Shown: positions 1-7,439 of the stretch, piece by piece
How the letters are laid out: each line of letters opens with the position of its first letter
How positions within the stretch are numbered: position 1 is the first letter of the stretch
NCBI RefSeq assembly: GCF_000416235.1
Contig: NZ_ATLO01000042.1
Coordinates: forward strand, 408,850-472,849
Direction of reading: 5' to 3'
Length of the DNA stretch: 64,000 nt
From: Pseudomonas sp. CFII64
GTDB lineage: Bacteria > Pseudomonadota > Gammaproteobacteria > Pseudomonadales > Pseudomonadaceae
Notes under the pieces: model-generated
Told to the model about the DNA's origin: nothing
Seen by the model: the letters and a program-made list of their open reading frames with translations, nothing else
The model's database searches: none
Program-made: the position numbers and the translations under genes

Positions 1-676
1 CGTTGGAGTCGCGGACGATCTCGCCACCCGGCGGGTTCGGCGTGTTGCGGGTGTAACCGGCGACACGCAGTGCGGCACGGTTGAGCAAGGCGCGGTCATA
101 CAGGTGCAGCACAAATACCGGTGTATCCGGCGCGGCCTGGTTGAGCTCTTCCAGGGTTGGCATGCGTTTTTCGGCGAACTGGAATTCGTTCCAGCCGCCC
201 ACCACGCGCACCCATTGCGGCGTAGGCGTGCGATCAGCCTGATCCTTGAGCATGCGCAAGGCATCGGCCAGCGACGGCACGCCTTCCCAACGCAGTTCGA
301 GATTGTAATTCAGACCGCCACGGATCAGGTGCAAGTGAGAGTCGTTGAGGCCGGGGATCACCGTGCGTTTTTGCAGATCGATCACCTGCGTCGCGCTGCC
401 GCGCAGCGCCATCACTTCAGCTTCGCTGCCCACGGCGACGAAACGGCCGCCGCTGATGGCGACCGCACTGGCAGTCGGCTTTTCACGGTCGACGGTATGG
501 AATTGTCCGTTGTACAGAATCAGCTCGACGTTCATAGCGGTTCCTTCGACAGAGGATTGAGAAGCGCCGGCATAACCGGCAAAAGGCAAAGAGGGAAACA
601 GTGCGGCGGCGGCACTGAGCAGCGTGCCCTTGGCGACGAAGCGGCGTCGCTCCAGATCGGTTTTGTCGTCACTCAT
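1..676 (-). CDS. Amidohydrolase family 3 protein, 3' part outside the window
   Basis: Only the first ~225 codons lie in the window; the frame is open to the left edge. The protein starts MSDDKTDLERRRFVAKG, a twin-arginine signal followed by an Ala/Leu-rich stretch, so export through Tat is likely. After residue ~50 comes the amidohydrolase beta-sandwich start and the metal-binding NDSHLHL motif, as in YtcJ-like amidohydrolases, which hydrolyse amide or imine bonds of unknown substrates. An internal ATG (535-537 region) would give a cytoplasmic form without the signal. It lies 4 bases after the ABM-domain gene, so it is the third gene of a DoxX-ABM-amidohydrolase operon. Substrate unknown. Confidence 0.85.
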   Translation of the reverse strand, partial: MSDDKTDLERRRFVAKGTLLSAAAALFPSLPFAGYAGASQSSVEGTAMNVELILYNGQFHTVDREKPTASAVAISGGRFVAVGSEAEVMALRGSATQVIDLQKRTVIPGLNDSHLHLIRGGLNYNLELRWEGVPSLADALRMLKDQADRTPTPQWVRVVGGWNEFQFAEKRMPTLEELNQAAPDTPVFVLHLYDRALLNRAALRVAGYTRNTPNPPGGEIVRDSN

Positions 677-680
677 GGCG

Positions 681-1313
681 TTACTCCACGGGTTTGCTTT
701 CCGGCGCAGCATTCAGCCATGGCGCAAACAGGCGCGTTGCTGCGGGCATCAGGAGGTAGACCACCAGCAGGACGATGGTCACGGTGACCAGTGCGGTGCT
801 CACCACGTAATTGGCGAGAAACGGACTCAAGGTAAAAACCGGGTGCCAGATCAACGGAATCAGCAGGGTCAGCGGGCAGATCACCAGGAACGTCACGCAC
901 GCCTGCTTCCAGCGCGGCGGCGGCGATTTAGACGATTCCGTGGCCGGTGTGAACCAGAATTCGTTGTGCGGATTGACCTCGATCTGGTCGCCGTCGGCGA
1001 GCAACGGCTGGGCTTCTGCCACCAACCGGCTGCGTTCCGCGGAATCGAGCCAGCTCTGCATGGCGTCAGTGGAGTGAAAACGCAGCACGCAGGTAAACAG
1101 TTGCAGACCATCAGCCTTGCTGCGGATGACATCCACGCCGAGGTGACCCGGATAGCTGCCGGCAATCGATACGATGCGCCGCAGCCAGGCTTCATAATCA
1201 GCCTCCAGCCCGGCCTTGATCCGGTGCTTGATGACCAGGGTGACCACTTCGTTGAACACTGGCTGGCTGACCACAGCCGCCTCGGCGCTGAAGAGTGAAG
1301 GTGCATCAGACAT
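681..1313 (-). CDS. ABM-domain membrane protein (antibiotic biosynthesis monooxygenase family)
   Basis: The 210-residue protein has two parts. Residues ~22-115 match the ABM ferredoxin-like fold (EVVTLVIKHRIKAGLEADYEAWL, cited here only by its start and sense of a dimeric stress-response barrel); residues ~135-195 contain two hydrophobic helices. The ABM domain with a C-terminal two-helix anchor is a known architecture of unknown function. The start overlaps the end of the DoxX gene by 8 bases, and the amidohydrolase follows 4 bases later, so the three are almost surely co-transcribed. Whether it is an enzyme or a small-molecule sensor at the inner membrane cannot be told from the sequence. 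Confidence 0.8.
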   Translation of the reverse strand: MSDAPSLFSAEAAVVSQPVFNEVVTLVIKHRIKAGLEADYEAWLRRIVSIAGSYPGHLGVDVIRSKADGLQLFTCVLRFHSTDAMQSWLDSAERSRLVAEAQPLLADGDQIEVNPHNEFWFTPATESSKSPPPRWKQACVTFLVICPLTLLIPLIWHPVFTLSPFLANYVVSTALVTVTIVLLVVYLLMPAATRLFAPWLNAAPESKPVE

Positions 1314-1722
1314 AACGTAACGCTCCGCTAAAACGTGCGTTGAGGGCCAGCCGTCCCGGCCCGGCCATAAACACAGTAGTAAAGATGATCAGCAGCAGCC
1401 AGCCGAACTGCCCTTCTTCCAGACTCCATTGCGGATGGACGACCAGCAAGGCCACCAGCAGCACGACGATGATGGGCAGGCACGACAGGCGCACGAACAG
1501 ACCGGCGGCGATGAAAATCGGGCACACCACTTCGGCGAAGATCGCCAGGATCAAGGTCAGGCTTGCGCCCATGTGGAAGGGATCTTCGATAAGCGACAGC
1601 TGCGCCTGGAAGTTGAGCAGCTTGGGCAGCCCGTGAACGATCAAGAGGAAAACGGCGGCGCTGATCCGCAGAAACAGCAGGCCGAGGTCCTGAGCGTTGT
1701 TTTCCAGCGTCGAATTAGTCAT
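1306..1722 (-). CDS. DoxX family inner-membrane protein
   Basis: The 138-residue protein has four hydrophobic helices. The N-terminal segment (LGLLFLRISAAVFLLIVHG) and the later PIFIAAGLFVRLSCLP region fit DoxX/DoxD-like proteins, which are small quinone-linked or redox membrane proteins of loosely defined role. It is the first gene of a minus-strand operon with the ABM-domain protein and a Tat-exported amidohydrolase. A LysR gene lies upstream on the same strand, 132 bases away, with a strong hairpin in the gap. Family assignment is firm; function is not. Confidence 0.8.
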   Translation of the reverse strand: MTNSTLENNAQDLGLLFLRISAAVFLLIVHGLPKLLNFQAQLSLIEDPFHMGASLTLILAIFAEVVCPIFIAAGLFVRLSCLPIIVVLLVALLVVHPQWSLEEGQFGWLLLIIFTTVFMAGPGRLALNARFSGALRYV

Positions 1723-1745
1723 GGCGCCACCAGCAAGTTAAGGAA

Positions 1746-1776
1746 TGGCCAGAGCACGCTGCGCGTGTCCTGGCCA
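1746..1776. other. Hairpin between the LysR gene and the DoxX operon
   Basis: Two 14-base arms (1746-1759 and 1763-1776) pair with two mismatches around a 3-base loop; the outer TGGCCAG/CTGGCCA part is perfect. There is no T-run on either side, so a simple intrinsic terminator is not shown. It could be a terminator of the LysR transcript, a repeat, or an operator for the DoxX operon. Confidence 0.4.
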
Positions 1777-1854
1777 ACTCTGAATTTGATAGTGCCCAGC
1801 GGGGTGCGGCAAAAATTGAATGGTTGTGCTTTCTTTGCCGATCAGCGTTGACGG

Positions 1855-2775
1855 CTAGGGCGCGACGTCCAGCGCCTGGGACATGAACTGGCTGATCCGC
1901 GCGCGCAACCAGCGTTCGGCCGGATCGTTATCGTGAACCCCGCTCCAGACCATCGACAGCTCGGCTTCGTTGATCGGAAACGGCGGATCGTCAGCGCGCA
2001 AGGCGCAGCCTTCAACCAGCGCACAGGCCGCGTAGTCGGGCACGGTGGCGATCAGTTCGGTGCCCGCCAGCAATGCCCGCAGCCCGTTGAACTGCGGGAC
2101 CGCCAACACCACCTTGCGCGCCCGCCCGACCTTGGCCAGATCCAGATCGATGTTGCCGCTCAAGTCGCCCGAGAACGACACCATCGCATGGGGCCGCGCG
2201 CAATATTCGTCGAGGGTCAAAGGCCCGGGCCGGGCGTCGCCACGCAGAACCTTGCAGCCGATATCGCGCAGTTTCTTGCGCTTGGCATTGGCGGGCAGGT
2301 CCGTGGTGTAGCTGACGCCCACCGAGATTTCCCCGGATGCCAACAAGGCTGGCAGCAATAAATAGTTGGCGCGTCGCACGACAACAATGATGCCCGGCGC
2401 TTCCTCGCGCAGCTGCGTCAATAGCGGCGGCAGCAAACCAAACTCGGCGTCATCGGACAATCCGATACGGAACACGTCGGTGCTGGTAGACGGGTCGAAA
2501 TCCTTGGCCCGGCTGACGGCTCCGGAAATGGTGTCCAGTGCCGGCTGGATTTCCTTGAGGATGTCCAGGGCCCGCGCGGTCGGTTCCATGCCCCGGCCAT
2601 TGCGCAACAGCAGCGGATCATCGAACAGATCCCTCAGCCGCGCCAACGCCGCGCTCACCGCCGGCTGCCCCATGAACAGCTTTTCCGCGACCCGGGTCAG
2701 GTTGCGCTCGAACATCAAGGCTTCAAAGATCACCAGCAAGTTGAGGTCGACACGGCGCAGGTCGTTGCGATTCAT
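1855..2775 (-). CDS. LysR family transcriptional regulator (NodD/NahR-like branch)
   Basis: The chosen start gives 306 residues beginning MNRNDLRRVDLNLLVIFEAL, the standard LysR opening; a longer reading frame upstream runs into a repeat and is not credible. Residues ~10-70 are the winged helix-turn-helix (LTRVAEKLFMGQPAVSAALARL). Residues ~95-300 are the effector-binding domain. It lies upstream of, and in the same direction as, the DoxX-ABM-amidohydrolase operon, so it may control that operon or the OprD porin gene on the other side. LysR proteins usually bind a small ligand; the ligand here is unknown. Confidence 0.9.
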   Translation of the reverse strand: MNRNDLRRVDLNLLVIFEALMFERNLTRVAEKLFMGQPAVSAALARLRDLFDDPLLLRNGRGMEPTARALDILKEIQPALDTISGAVSRAKDFDPSTSTDVFRIGLSDDAEFGLLPPLLTQLREEAPGIIVVVRRANYLLLPALLASGEISVGVSYTTDLPANAKRKKLRDIGCKVLRGDARPGPLTLDEYCARPHAMVSFSGDLSGNIDLDLAKVGRARKVVLAVPQFNGLRALLAGTELIATVPDYAACALVEGCALRADDPPFPINEAELSMVWSGVHDNDPAERWLRARISQFMSQALDVAP

Positions 2776-2898
2776 GAGTGGGGTCCAGAACGAAGAAAAT
2801 GAAAAGGCAGCCGGGCTTATCTGCTGCTCAAGTAAGCACTGTAGATGGGGGCCTGCCTTGTATGGATGTGCTTTTGATTCGCAAAAATACACCGTGAT

Positions 2899-2954
2899 CT
2901 GTAGGACCGGCTTTAGCCGGGAGAGCGTCCTCCCGGCTAAAGCCGGTCCTACAG
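2899..2954. repeat. REP-type palindrome (GTAGGACCGGCTTTAGCCGG family)
   Basis: A perfect inverted repeat with 24-base arms and an 8-base spacer lies in the gap between the LysR gene and the porin gene. Each arm holds the smaller hairpin CCGGCTTTAGCCGG. Related copies lie at 19394, 38152 and 52944-53039. Confidence 0.85.
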
Positions 2955-3094
2955 AATGATGTGGCGAGCCTTCAGCTCTAGCACCCGCAGACAATTTTGC
3001 GCACAGCCCGTCAATTCATGCCAGCCCGTTCCTGTCAGATTGACCCGCGCTTGCCGGACATTCGGTTCAGCGTAGTCGCTTCACTCAAAAGGGC

Positions 3095-4429
3095 ATGAAT
3101 ATGCGCAACCGATTTACCCTGCTGACTTCCGTGGCGCTGCTGGCGTCGGGTCAGGCCTTGGCTGTCCATGCCGAAGAGCCACATGGCTTTGTTGAGGATT
3201 CGACCCTCAATCTGTTATCGCGAAACTTCTTCCTGCACAACGATTACCGCACCGGACATGAGCAGAAGAACTACAAGCAGGAGTGGGCACAAGGCTTTAT
3301 TGCCAATCTCAAATCCGGCTTTACCCAGGGCGAGATTGGCGTTGGCATTGATGCCCACGGGTTTTATGGTTTGAAGCTGGACAGCGGCCGCGGGCGTTCC
3401 GGCACCGGGTTGCTGCCACTGGACAGCCAGGGCCGCGCCGAAGATGACTATTCCAGCGCGGGCGCTGCGCTCAAGCTCAAGTATTCGCAAACCACGTTGA
3501 AGTTCGGCGAAATGGAAGTCGAAACACCAGTTTTCGATACCGCCGACAAGCGCTTGCAACCGGAGTACGCCACCGGATTCTTCCTCGACAGCCAGGAAAT
3601 CCAGGGCGTAAGGCTGGTGGCCGGGCACTTCACGGCATTCAAGAATCAGGACGCCTCGACCACTCACGGCGACTTCGCCGGTTACGGCGCAAGCACGCGC
3701 GACGCCAGCATCAGCCTGGCCGGGATCGAACTCTCGGGCGATGGTCCTCTGGGAGGTTCGCTGTATGCCTCGCAACTCTCGGACACCTGGCGGCAGTACT
3801 ACGCCAACCTGCACTTTAACCGACAGCTGTCCGCAGACAGCTCGGTGCTGCTGGACAGTAATCTGTACCGAACGCTGGACACCGGCAACGCCGACGCCGA
3901 CGCCGGCTCGATCAACAATACAGCGTACAGTTTGTCGGCCAAATATCGGCTGGGCAGTCAGGCGCTGACCCTCGGTTATCAGAAGATTGACGGCGACACG
4001 CCATTCGATTTCGTCGGCGGCGATTCGATTTATCTGGCCAACTCGATCAAATATGCCGACTTCAACGGCGCGCATGAGCAGTCTTATCAGGTTCGCTACG
4101 ACCTGAACTTCGCAACGCTCGGTGTCCCGGGCCTCAAGTTCATGACCCGCTATGTGACCGGTCGGCAGATCGACGGGACCAAGGCCCAGCAAAGCGGCGC
4201 CTATAATCCGTTCGACACTGACATTGACCGTTACGTGCCGATTCAGGGCAAGGGCGGCCGCCATTGGGAACGCGATATCGACCTGAAATACGTGGTGCAA
4301 TCGGGCCCCGCCAAAGACCTGTCGCTGGATATTTCCCATGTATCCCACCGAGGCAATACCGCTCAGGCGGGCGACGATATCGATCGGTTGTATCTGGTGG
4401 TTGAATACCCGCTGGACCTGCTCAAGTAA
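3095..4429 (+). CDS. OprD family outer-membrane porin
   Basis: The 444-residue protein opens with a signal peptide (MNMRNRFTLLTSVALLASG, cleavage near AVHAEE) and then the OprD hallmark FVEDSTLNLLSRNFF. The rest is alternating beta-strand sequence, with a C-terminal aromatic/hydrophobic strand ending YPLDLLK. OprD porins are 18-strand monomers that take up amino acids, peptides or small carboxylates across the outer membrane. Length and motifs match the Pseudomonas family. It stands alone between the LysR gene and a convergent AraC gene, so the substrate is not indicated by context. Confidence 0.92.
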   Translation: MNMRNRFTLLTSVALLASGQALAVHAEEPHGFVEDSTLNLLSRNFFLHNDYRTGHEQKNYKQEWAQGFIANLKSGFTQGEIGVGIDAHGFYGLKLDSGRGRSGTGLLPLDSQGRAEDDYSSAGAALKLKYSQTTLKFGEMEVETPVFDTADKRLQPEYATGFFLDSQEIQGVRLVAGHFTAFKNQDASTTHGDFAGYGASTRDASISLAGIELSGDGPLGGSLYASQLSDTWRQYYANLHFNRQLSADSSVLLDSNLYRTLDTGNADADAGSINNTAYSLSAKYRLGSQALTLGYQKIDGDTPFDFVGGDSIYLANSIKYADFNGAHEQSYQVRYDLNFATLGVPGLKFMTRYVTGRQIDGTKAQQSGAYNPFDTDIDRYVPIQGKGGRHWERDIDLKYVVQSGPAKDLSLDISHVSHRGNTAQAGDDIDRLYLVVEYPLDLLK

Positions 4430-5137
4430 TCAACTGGCGCGACGGCTGGCGACCGGCAGTGACCGGCGCCAGCTGAATGGGGTCAGGCCGATTACGCGGG
4501 TGAACACCCGGGTGAAGTGCGATTGATCGGCAAAGCCACAATCCAGGCTGATCCGGGAAATGGTCAGTTGCGTTTCAGTGAGCAGGTGCTTGGCCTTGTC
4601 CAGGCGCATCTGCAAGAACCAGTCGCGAGGCGAGACGCCGGTATTCTTCTTGAAAGCCCGGGAGAAATGACTGCGCGACAAGGAGCACTCGCCGGCGATC
4701 TGGGCGATGGACAGGCCGCGATCCATATGGCTGGCCATCATTTCCTTGGCGCGCCGCTCCTGCCAGGGCGACAAGGCTATTTTTTCGCAGGGCGCTTTTT
4801 CGGTTTGAAGTGCCTCGCAAGGCGCGGGCTTTTCAAAGTGCGTGGACAGATGCGAACACAGCACCAGCATGGCCCGATCCACTGAGTCTTCAACCTCCCC
4901 CTGCCGATTGCGCAGCGCTGGCAATAACGAGCAGATCAATTGATAAGCCAGTGGCTCAATGCCGGAGGCAGTCGGCTCAAGCAAGCTGATGGGCCGGTCG
5001 TCCGCCGCGTTGCGCGACCACGACTTGATCAACTCATCGAGGGCAGACGAAAGCCCGGCCAGCGTTGGCGGCGACGGGGCCTGGGCGGCTACGGAGGATT
5101 CGATCTGGCGTAAGGGCGATGGGCTGACGGTATTCAT
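4430..5137 (-). CDS. AraC family transcriptional regulator
   Basis: The 235-residue protein carries the AraC/XylS DNA-binding domain at residues ~135-235, with both helix-turn-helix motifs visible (LSIAQIAGECSLSRSHFSRAF and ISRISLDCGFADQSHFTRVF). The N-terminal ~130 residues do not show a clear cupin and are not recognised. Its stop abuts the porin gene's stop, so the two are convergent. Upstream, about 230 bases away, lies a divergently transcribed haloperoxidase-like hydrolase, which is the natural target candidate. Confidence 0.88.
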   Translation of the reverse strand: MNTVSPSPLRQIESSVAAQAPSPPTLAGLSSALDELIKSWSRNAADDRPISLLEPTASGIEPLAYQLICSLLPALRNRQGEVEDSVDRAMLVLCSHLSTHFEKPAPCEALQTEKAPCEKIALSPWQERRAKEMMASHMDRGLSIAQIAGECSLSRSHFSRAFKKNTGVSPRDWFLQMRLDKAKHLLTETQLTISRISLDCGFADQSHFTRVFTRVIGLTPFSWRRSLPVASRRAS

Positions 5138-5366
5138 TTCAGACTCTCCTGAGCAAAAGGGGTTGGTCAGGTTCCGAGTCTGTAGTTGGCAGTCCTTAAA
5201 GTCCTTCTTGGGACATTAATCGTTCTGAAGCAGGCTATGGCGCTCGGTTATGGGGGAAGCAGGGGCGATCCGGTTAAGAACATTTCAGGTCGGTGCCAAG
5301 GACTTGAGCGAAGGGGCGGCCTACTGTTGGCCTTCTCATTTTGTGCGCCAATCCCAGGAGAAACCC

Positions 5367-6191
5367 ATGCCCACGATCACCACCGCCGACGGCACGCAGC
5401 TTTACTACAAGGACTGGGGCACCGGCCAGCCGGTCATCCTGAGTCATGGCTGGCCGCTGAATGCCGACATGTGGGAATACCAGATGAACTTCCTGGCCGC
5501 GAACGGCTTTCGGGTGATTGCCCCGGACCGTCGCGGCTTCGGGCGTTCCAGCCAGCCATGGCAGGGTTATGACTACGATACGTTCGCTGATGATTTGCAC
5601 GCCCTGATCACAACCCTGGATCTGACCGACATCATGCTGGTGGGTTTCTCCATGGGCGGCGGCGAAGTGGCGCGTTACATTGGCCGCCACGGCACCCGGC
5701 GCATCGCCAAGGCGGTACTCGTCAGCGCGGTCACCCCGCTGATGATTCGTCGCGAGGACCATCCCGAAGGCATGGACCCGGCAATCTTCGACGGCATCCG
5801 CGCCGGGCTGCTCAATGACCGCGCAGGCTTCCTCGACGCGTTCGGACCGGTCTTCACCGGTGCCGACCAGCCGGGCTCTTCAGTTACTAAACCGATGCTG
5901 GACTGGACTCAGTTCATGGCCTTGCAAGGCGGCATGAAGGGCACTCTGGATTGCGTTGCAGCGTTTTCCGAAACGGATTTCCGTTCCGACCTGGCGCGCT
6001 TCGACGTGCCGACGCTGGTCATCCATGGTGATGGCGACGCCGTGGTCAACATCGACGTGACCGGCAAGGCCGCAGCGGCACTGGTCAAGGGTGCAGAACT
6101 CAAAATCTACCCTGGCGCACCTCACGCGGTGTACTTCACCCACAAGGATCAGCTGAATCAGGATTTGCTGACCTTCGCCCAGGCCCGCTAA
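5367..6191 (+). CDS. Alpha/beta hydrolase, non-haem haloperoxidase type
   Basis: The start at 5367 follows AGGAG at 5356-5360 and gives 274 residues; the frame is open further upstream but without family similarity. The sequence has the haloperoxidase/esterase pattern: HGWP oxyanion region at 27-30, nucleophile elbow GFSMGGGE with Ser95, an Asp near residue 225 and a His near 250 (PHAVYFTH). These enzymes hydrolyse esters and, with acetate and peroxide, can form peracids. The gene is single, divergent from an AraC regulator and followed by a strong hairpin. Confidence 0.88.
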   Translation: MPTITTADGTQLYYKDWGTGQPVILSHGWPLNADMWEYQMNFLAANGFRVIAPDRRGFGRSSQPWQGYDYDTFADDLHALITTLDLTDIMLVGFSMGGGEVARYIGRHGTRRIAKAVLVSAVTPLMIRREDHPEGMDPAIFDGIRAGLLNDRAGFLDAFGPVFTGADQPGSSVTKPMLDWTQFMALQGGMKGTLDCVAAFSETDFRSDLARFDVPTLVIHGDGDAVVNIDVTGKAAAALVKGAELKIYPGAPHAVYFTHKDQLNQDLLTFAQAR

Positions 6192-6198
6192 ACCCGCG

Positions 6199-6231
6199 AC
6201 CTGTGACCCGTCGTCGCGACGGGTCACAGGT
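6199..6231. terminator. Strong hairpin after the haloperoxidase-like gene
   Basis: Fifteen-base arms (6199-6213 and 6217-6231) pair perfectly around a TCG loop, 8 bases after the hydrolase stop. No T-run follows, so it is a likely transcript end or mRNA-stabilising structure rather than a textbook intrinsic terminator. Confidence 0.5.
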
Positions 6232-6255
6232 CCGTGAAACCCAAGACCGTGAGGG

Positions 6256-6918
6256 ATGCATGTGAGGGATAACAATAACAATGGCATCGCCAGCATTCGA
6301 TTGCCGGACAGTCCCATGGCTCAAGCGGCAGTGGAACTGATCAGCGATGCGCACTCAACGCTGATGCTCAACCACTCGAAACGGGTATTCCTGTTCGCCA
6401 CCCTGATCGGCGAGCAGCACCAGGTCCCGTTCGATGAAGAATTGCTTTATGTGGGGGCGCTGTTTCACCGCGTGGGCCTCACAGCACGGTATCGACGCTC
6501 GCAAAACCGCTTCGAAATCGATGGCGCTACTGCCGCACGGGAGTTTCTCAAGGGGTTCGGCTGCTCGAATGACGATGCACAGGAAGTCTGGGACGCCATT
6601 GCCCTGCACAGCACTCCAGGCATTCCGGAACACAAATCGCACCTCGTCGCACTGATCGCTGCCGGTGTGGATACCGATCTGTATGGCCGGCATCGCAGCG
6701 CGTTCAGTCCTGCTGAACTGACACACATTCTGCAGGCGTTCCCCCGCGAACCGGGTTTCAACGCCAAATTGCTCAACGCCATGGCGGCGGGCCTCAAGCA
6801 CCGCCCGCATACCGCCTTTGGCACGGTGAACGCCGATGTTCTCGAACGCCTCGACGAACAGTACAAACGGGCTAATTTCTGCACCCTGCTGCTGGAAACC
6901 CGCTGGCCGTTTGAATAA
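6256..6918 (+). CDS. HD-domain-like protein with a changed HD motif
   Basis: The 220-residue protein resembles the cyanamide-hydratase-like branch of HD-domain proteins: NHSKRVFLFA (His40), then YVGALFHRVGLT where the family normally has LHDxGL, then ALHSTPG and a second His. The paired metal-binding His-Asp is here His71-Arg72 (codons CAC CGC). Without the Asp, the usual metal-dependent phosphohydrolase or hydratase chemistry is doubtful. The gene stands alone; a GAGGG sequence sits directly before the ATG and an alternative GTG lies 6 bases downstream. Function unknown. Confidence 0.7.
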   Translation: MHVRDNNNNGIASIRLPDSPMAQAAVELISDAHSTLMLNHSKRVFLFATLIGEQHQVPFDEELLYVGALFHRVGLTARYRRSQNRFEIDGATAAREFLKGFGCSNDDAQEVWDAIALHSTPGIPEHKSHLVALIAAGVDTDLYGRHRSAFSPAELTHILQAFPREPGFNAKLLNAMAAGLKHRPHTAFGTVNADVLERLDEQYKRANFCTLLLETRWPFE

Positions 6919-6944
6919 CCCTGAACCTTGAAACGCAACCTTGC

Positions 6945-6969
6945 GCAGGAGCGAACTTGTTCGCGAGGC
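6945..6969. repeat. Short extragenic palindrome (GGAGCGAAC..GTTCGCGA family)
   Basis: GCGAACTTGTTCGC at 6951-6964 forms a perfect 6-base-arm hairpin inside the Pseudomonas REP-like consensus GGAGCGAnCTTGnTCGCGA. Related copies lie at 7380, 20290, 20339 and 38271. Confidence 0.75.
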
Positions 6970-7019
6970 GCTGTTCCGGATTGGCCTCGCTCCCCCGGTT
7001 AAATTCGTTCTGGCTGTTG

Positions 7020-7316
7020 ATCTGGCTTTAGCTTTTGATCTTGACCTTGACCTGCCCCGTCGGAAGGCCGAGCGCAGGTTTTGCGCAGTGGGCAACCCGG
7101 CATGGATGCCGGGTTAGCCGCCCTTGGCCATGGATGGCCGATGGCGGCGGGCCCACGGAGCAGAACCGGAGCGAGGGTATGGTGAGCCCAGGCGAACCAC
7201 CGGACGTCAGGGGCGAGAGCGCTTGGTTACTTGGCGCTTTTCCAAGTAACCCGCCGTCAGGGCGGAACCAGTAAGTCGCCGTTACCGCAGGAATGGATAT
7301 GTACTCGGTCAAAAAA
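7020..7316. repeat. Long structured intergenic repeat, copy A
   Basis: About 300 bases without a convincing gene contain three hairpins: AACCCGGCAT/ATGCCGGGTT at 7094-7115, GGCCAT/ATGGCC at 7126-7139, and GGTTACTTGG/CCAAGTAACC at 7225-7251. The segment ending at 7310 is matched, in reverse complement, by the last 60 bases of the window (about 38 of 50 positions around ACATATCC..CTGCGGTAA..GGC.ACTTA). I recognise this as a repeat that recurs between genes in P. fluorescens-group genomes, sometimes mis-annotated as small proteins. Confidence 0.75.
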
Positions 7317-7379
7317 ACAGAACACAAATGACTTCAACGATAACGCGTGACTCTGGATGAACCCGGTGTCCATACGCTT

Positions 7380-7405
7380 TTCGCGAGCAAGCTCGCTCCC
7401 ACACA
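7380..7405. repeat. REP-like palindrome (TCGCGAGCAAGCTCGCTCCC)
   Basis: GCGAGCAAGCTCGC at 7383-7396 is a perfect hairpin in the second Pseudomonas REP-like family. It lies just past the end of the large kinase gene. Nothing else is seen between 7317 and 7439. Confidence 0.75.
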
Positions 7406-7439
7406 GTCTGCGCAGATGCTGCGTTGCGCGGACGACAGC

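Noticed and set aside
2776..2994. N-terminal extension of the LysR gene by 73 codons
   Set aside because: The extension reads through a perfect REP palindrome and lacks any LysR similarity; the normal LysR start is at 2775.
7035..7274. Possible 79-residue protein inside the long repeat on the plus strand
   Set aside because: It lies wholly in the hairpin-rich repeat, has no ribosome site and no protein-like composition; such frames recur only because the repeat recurs.
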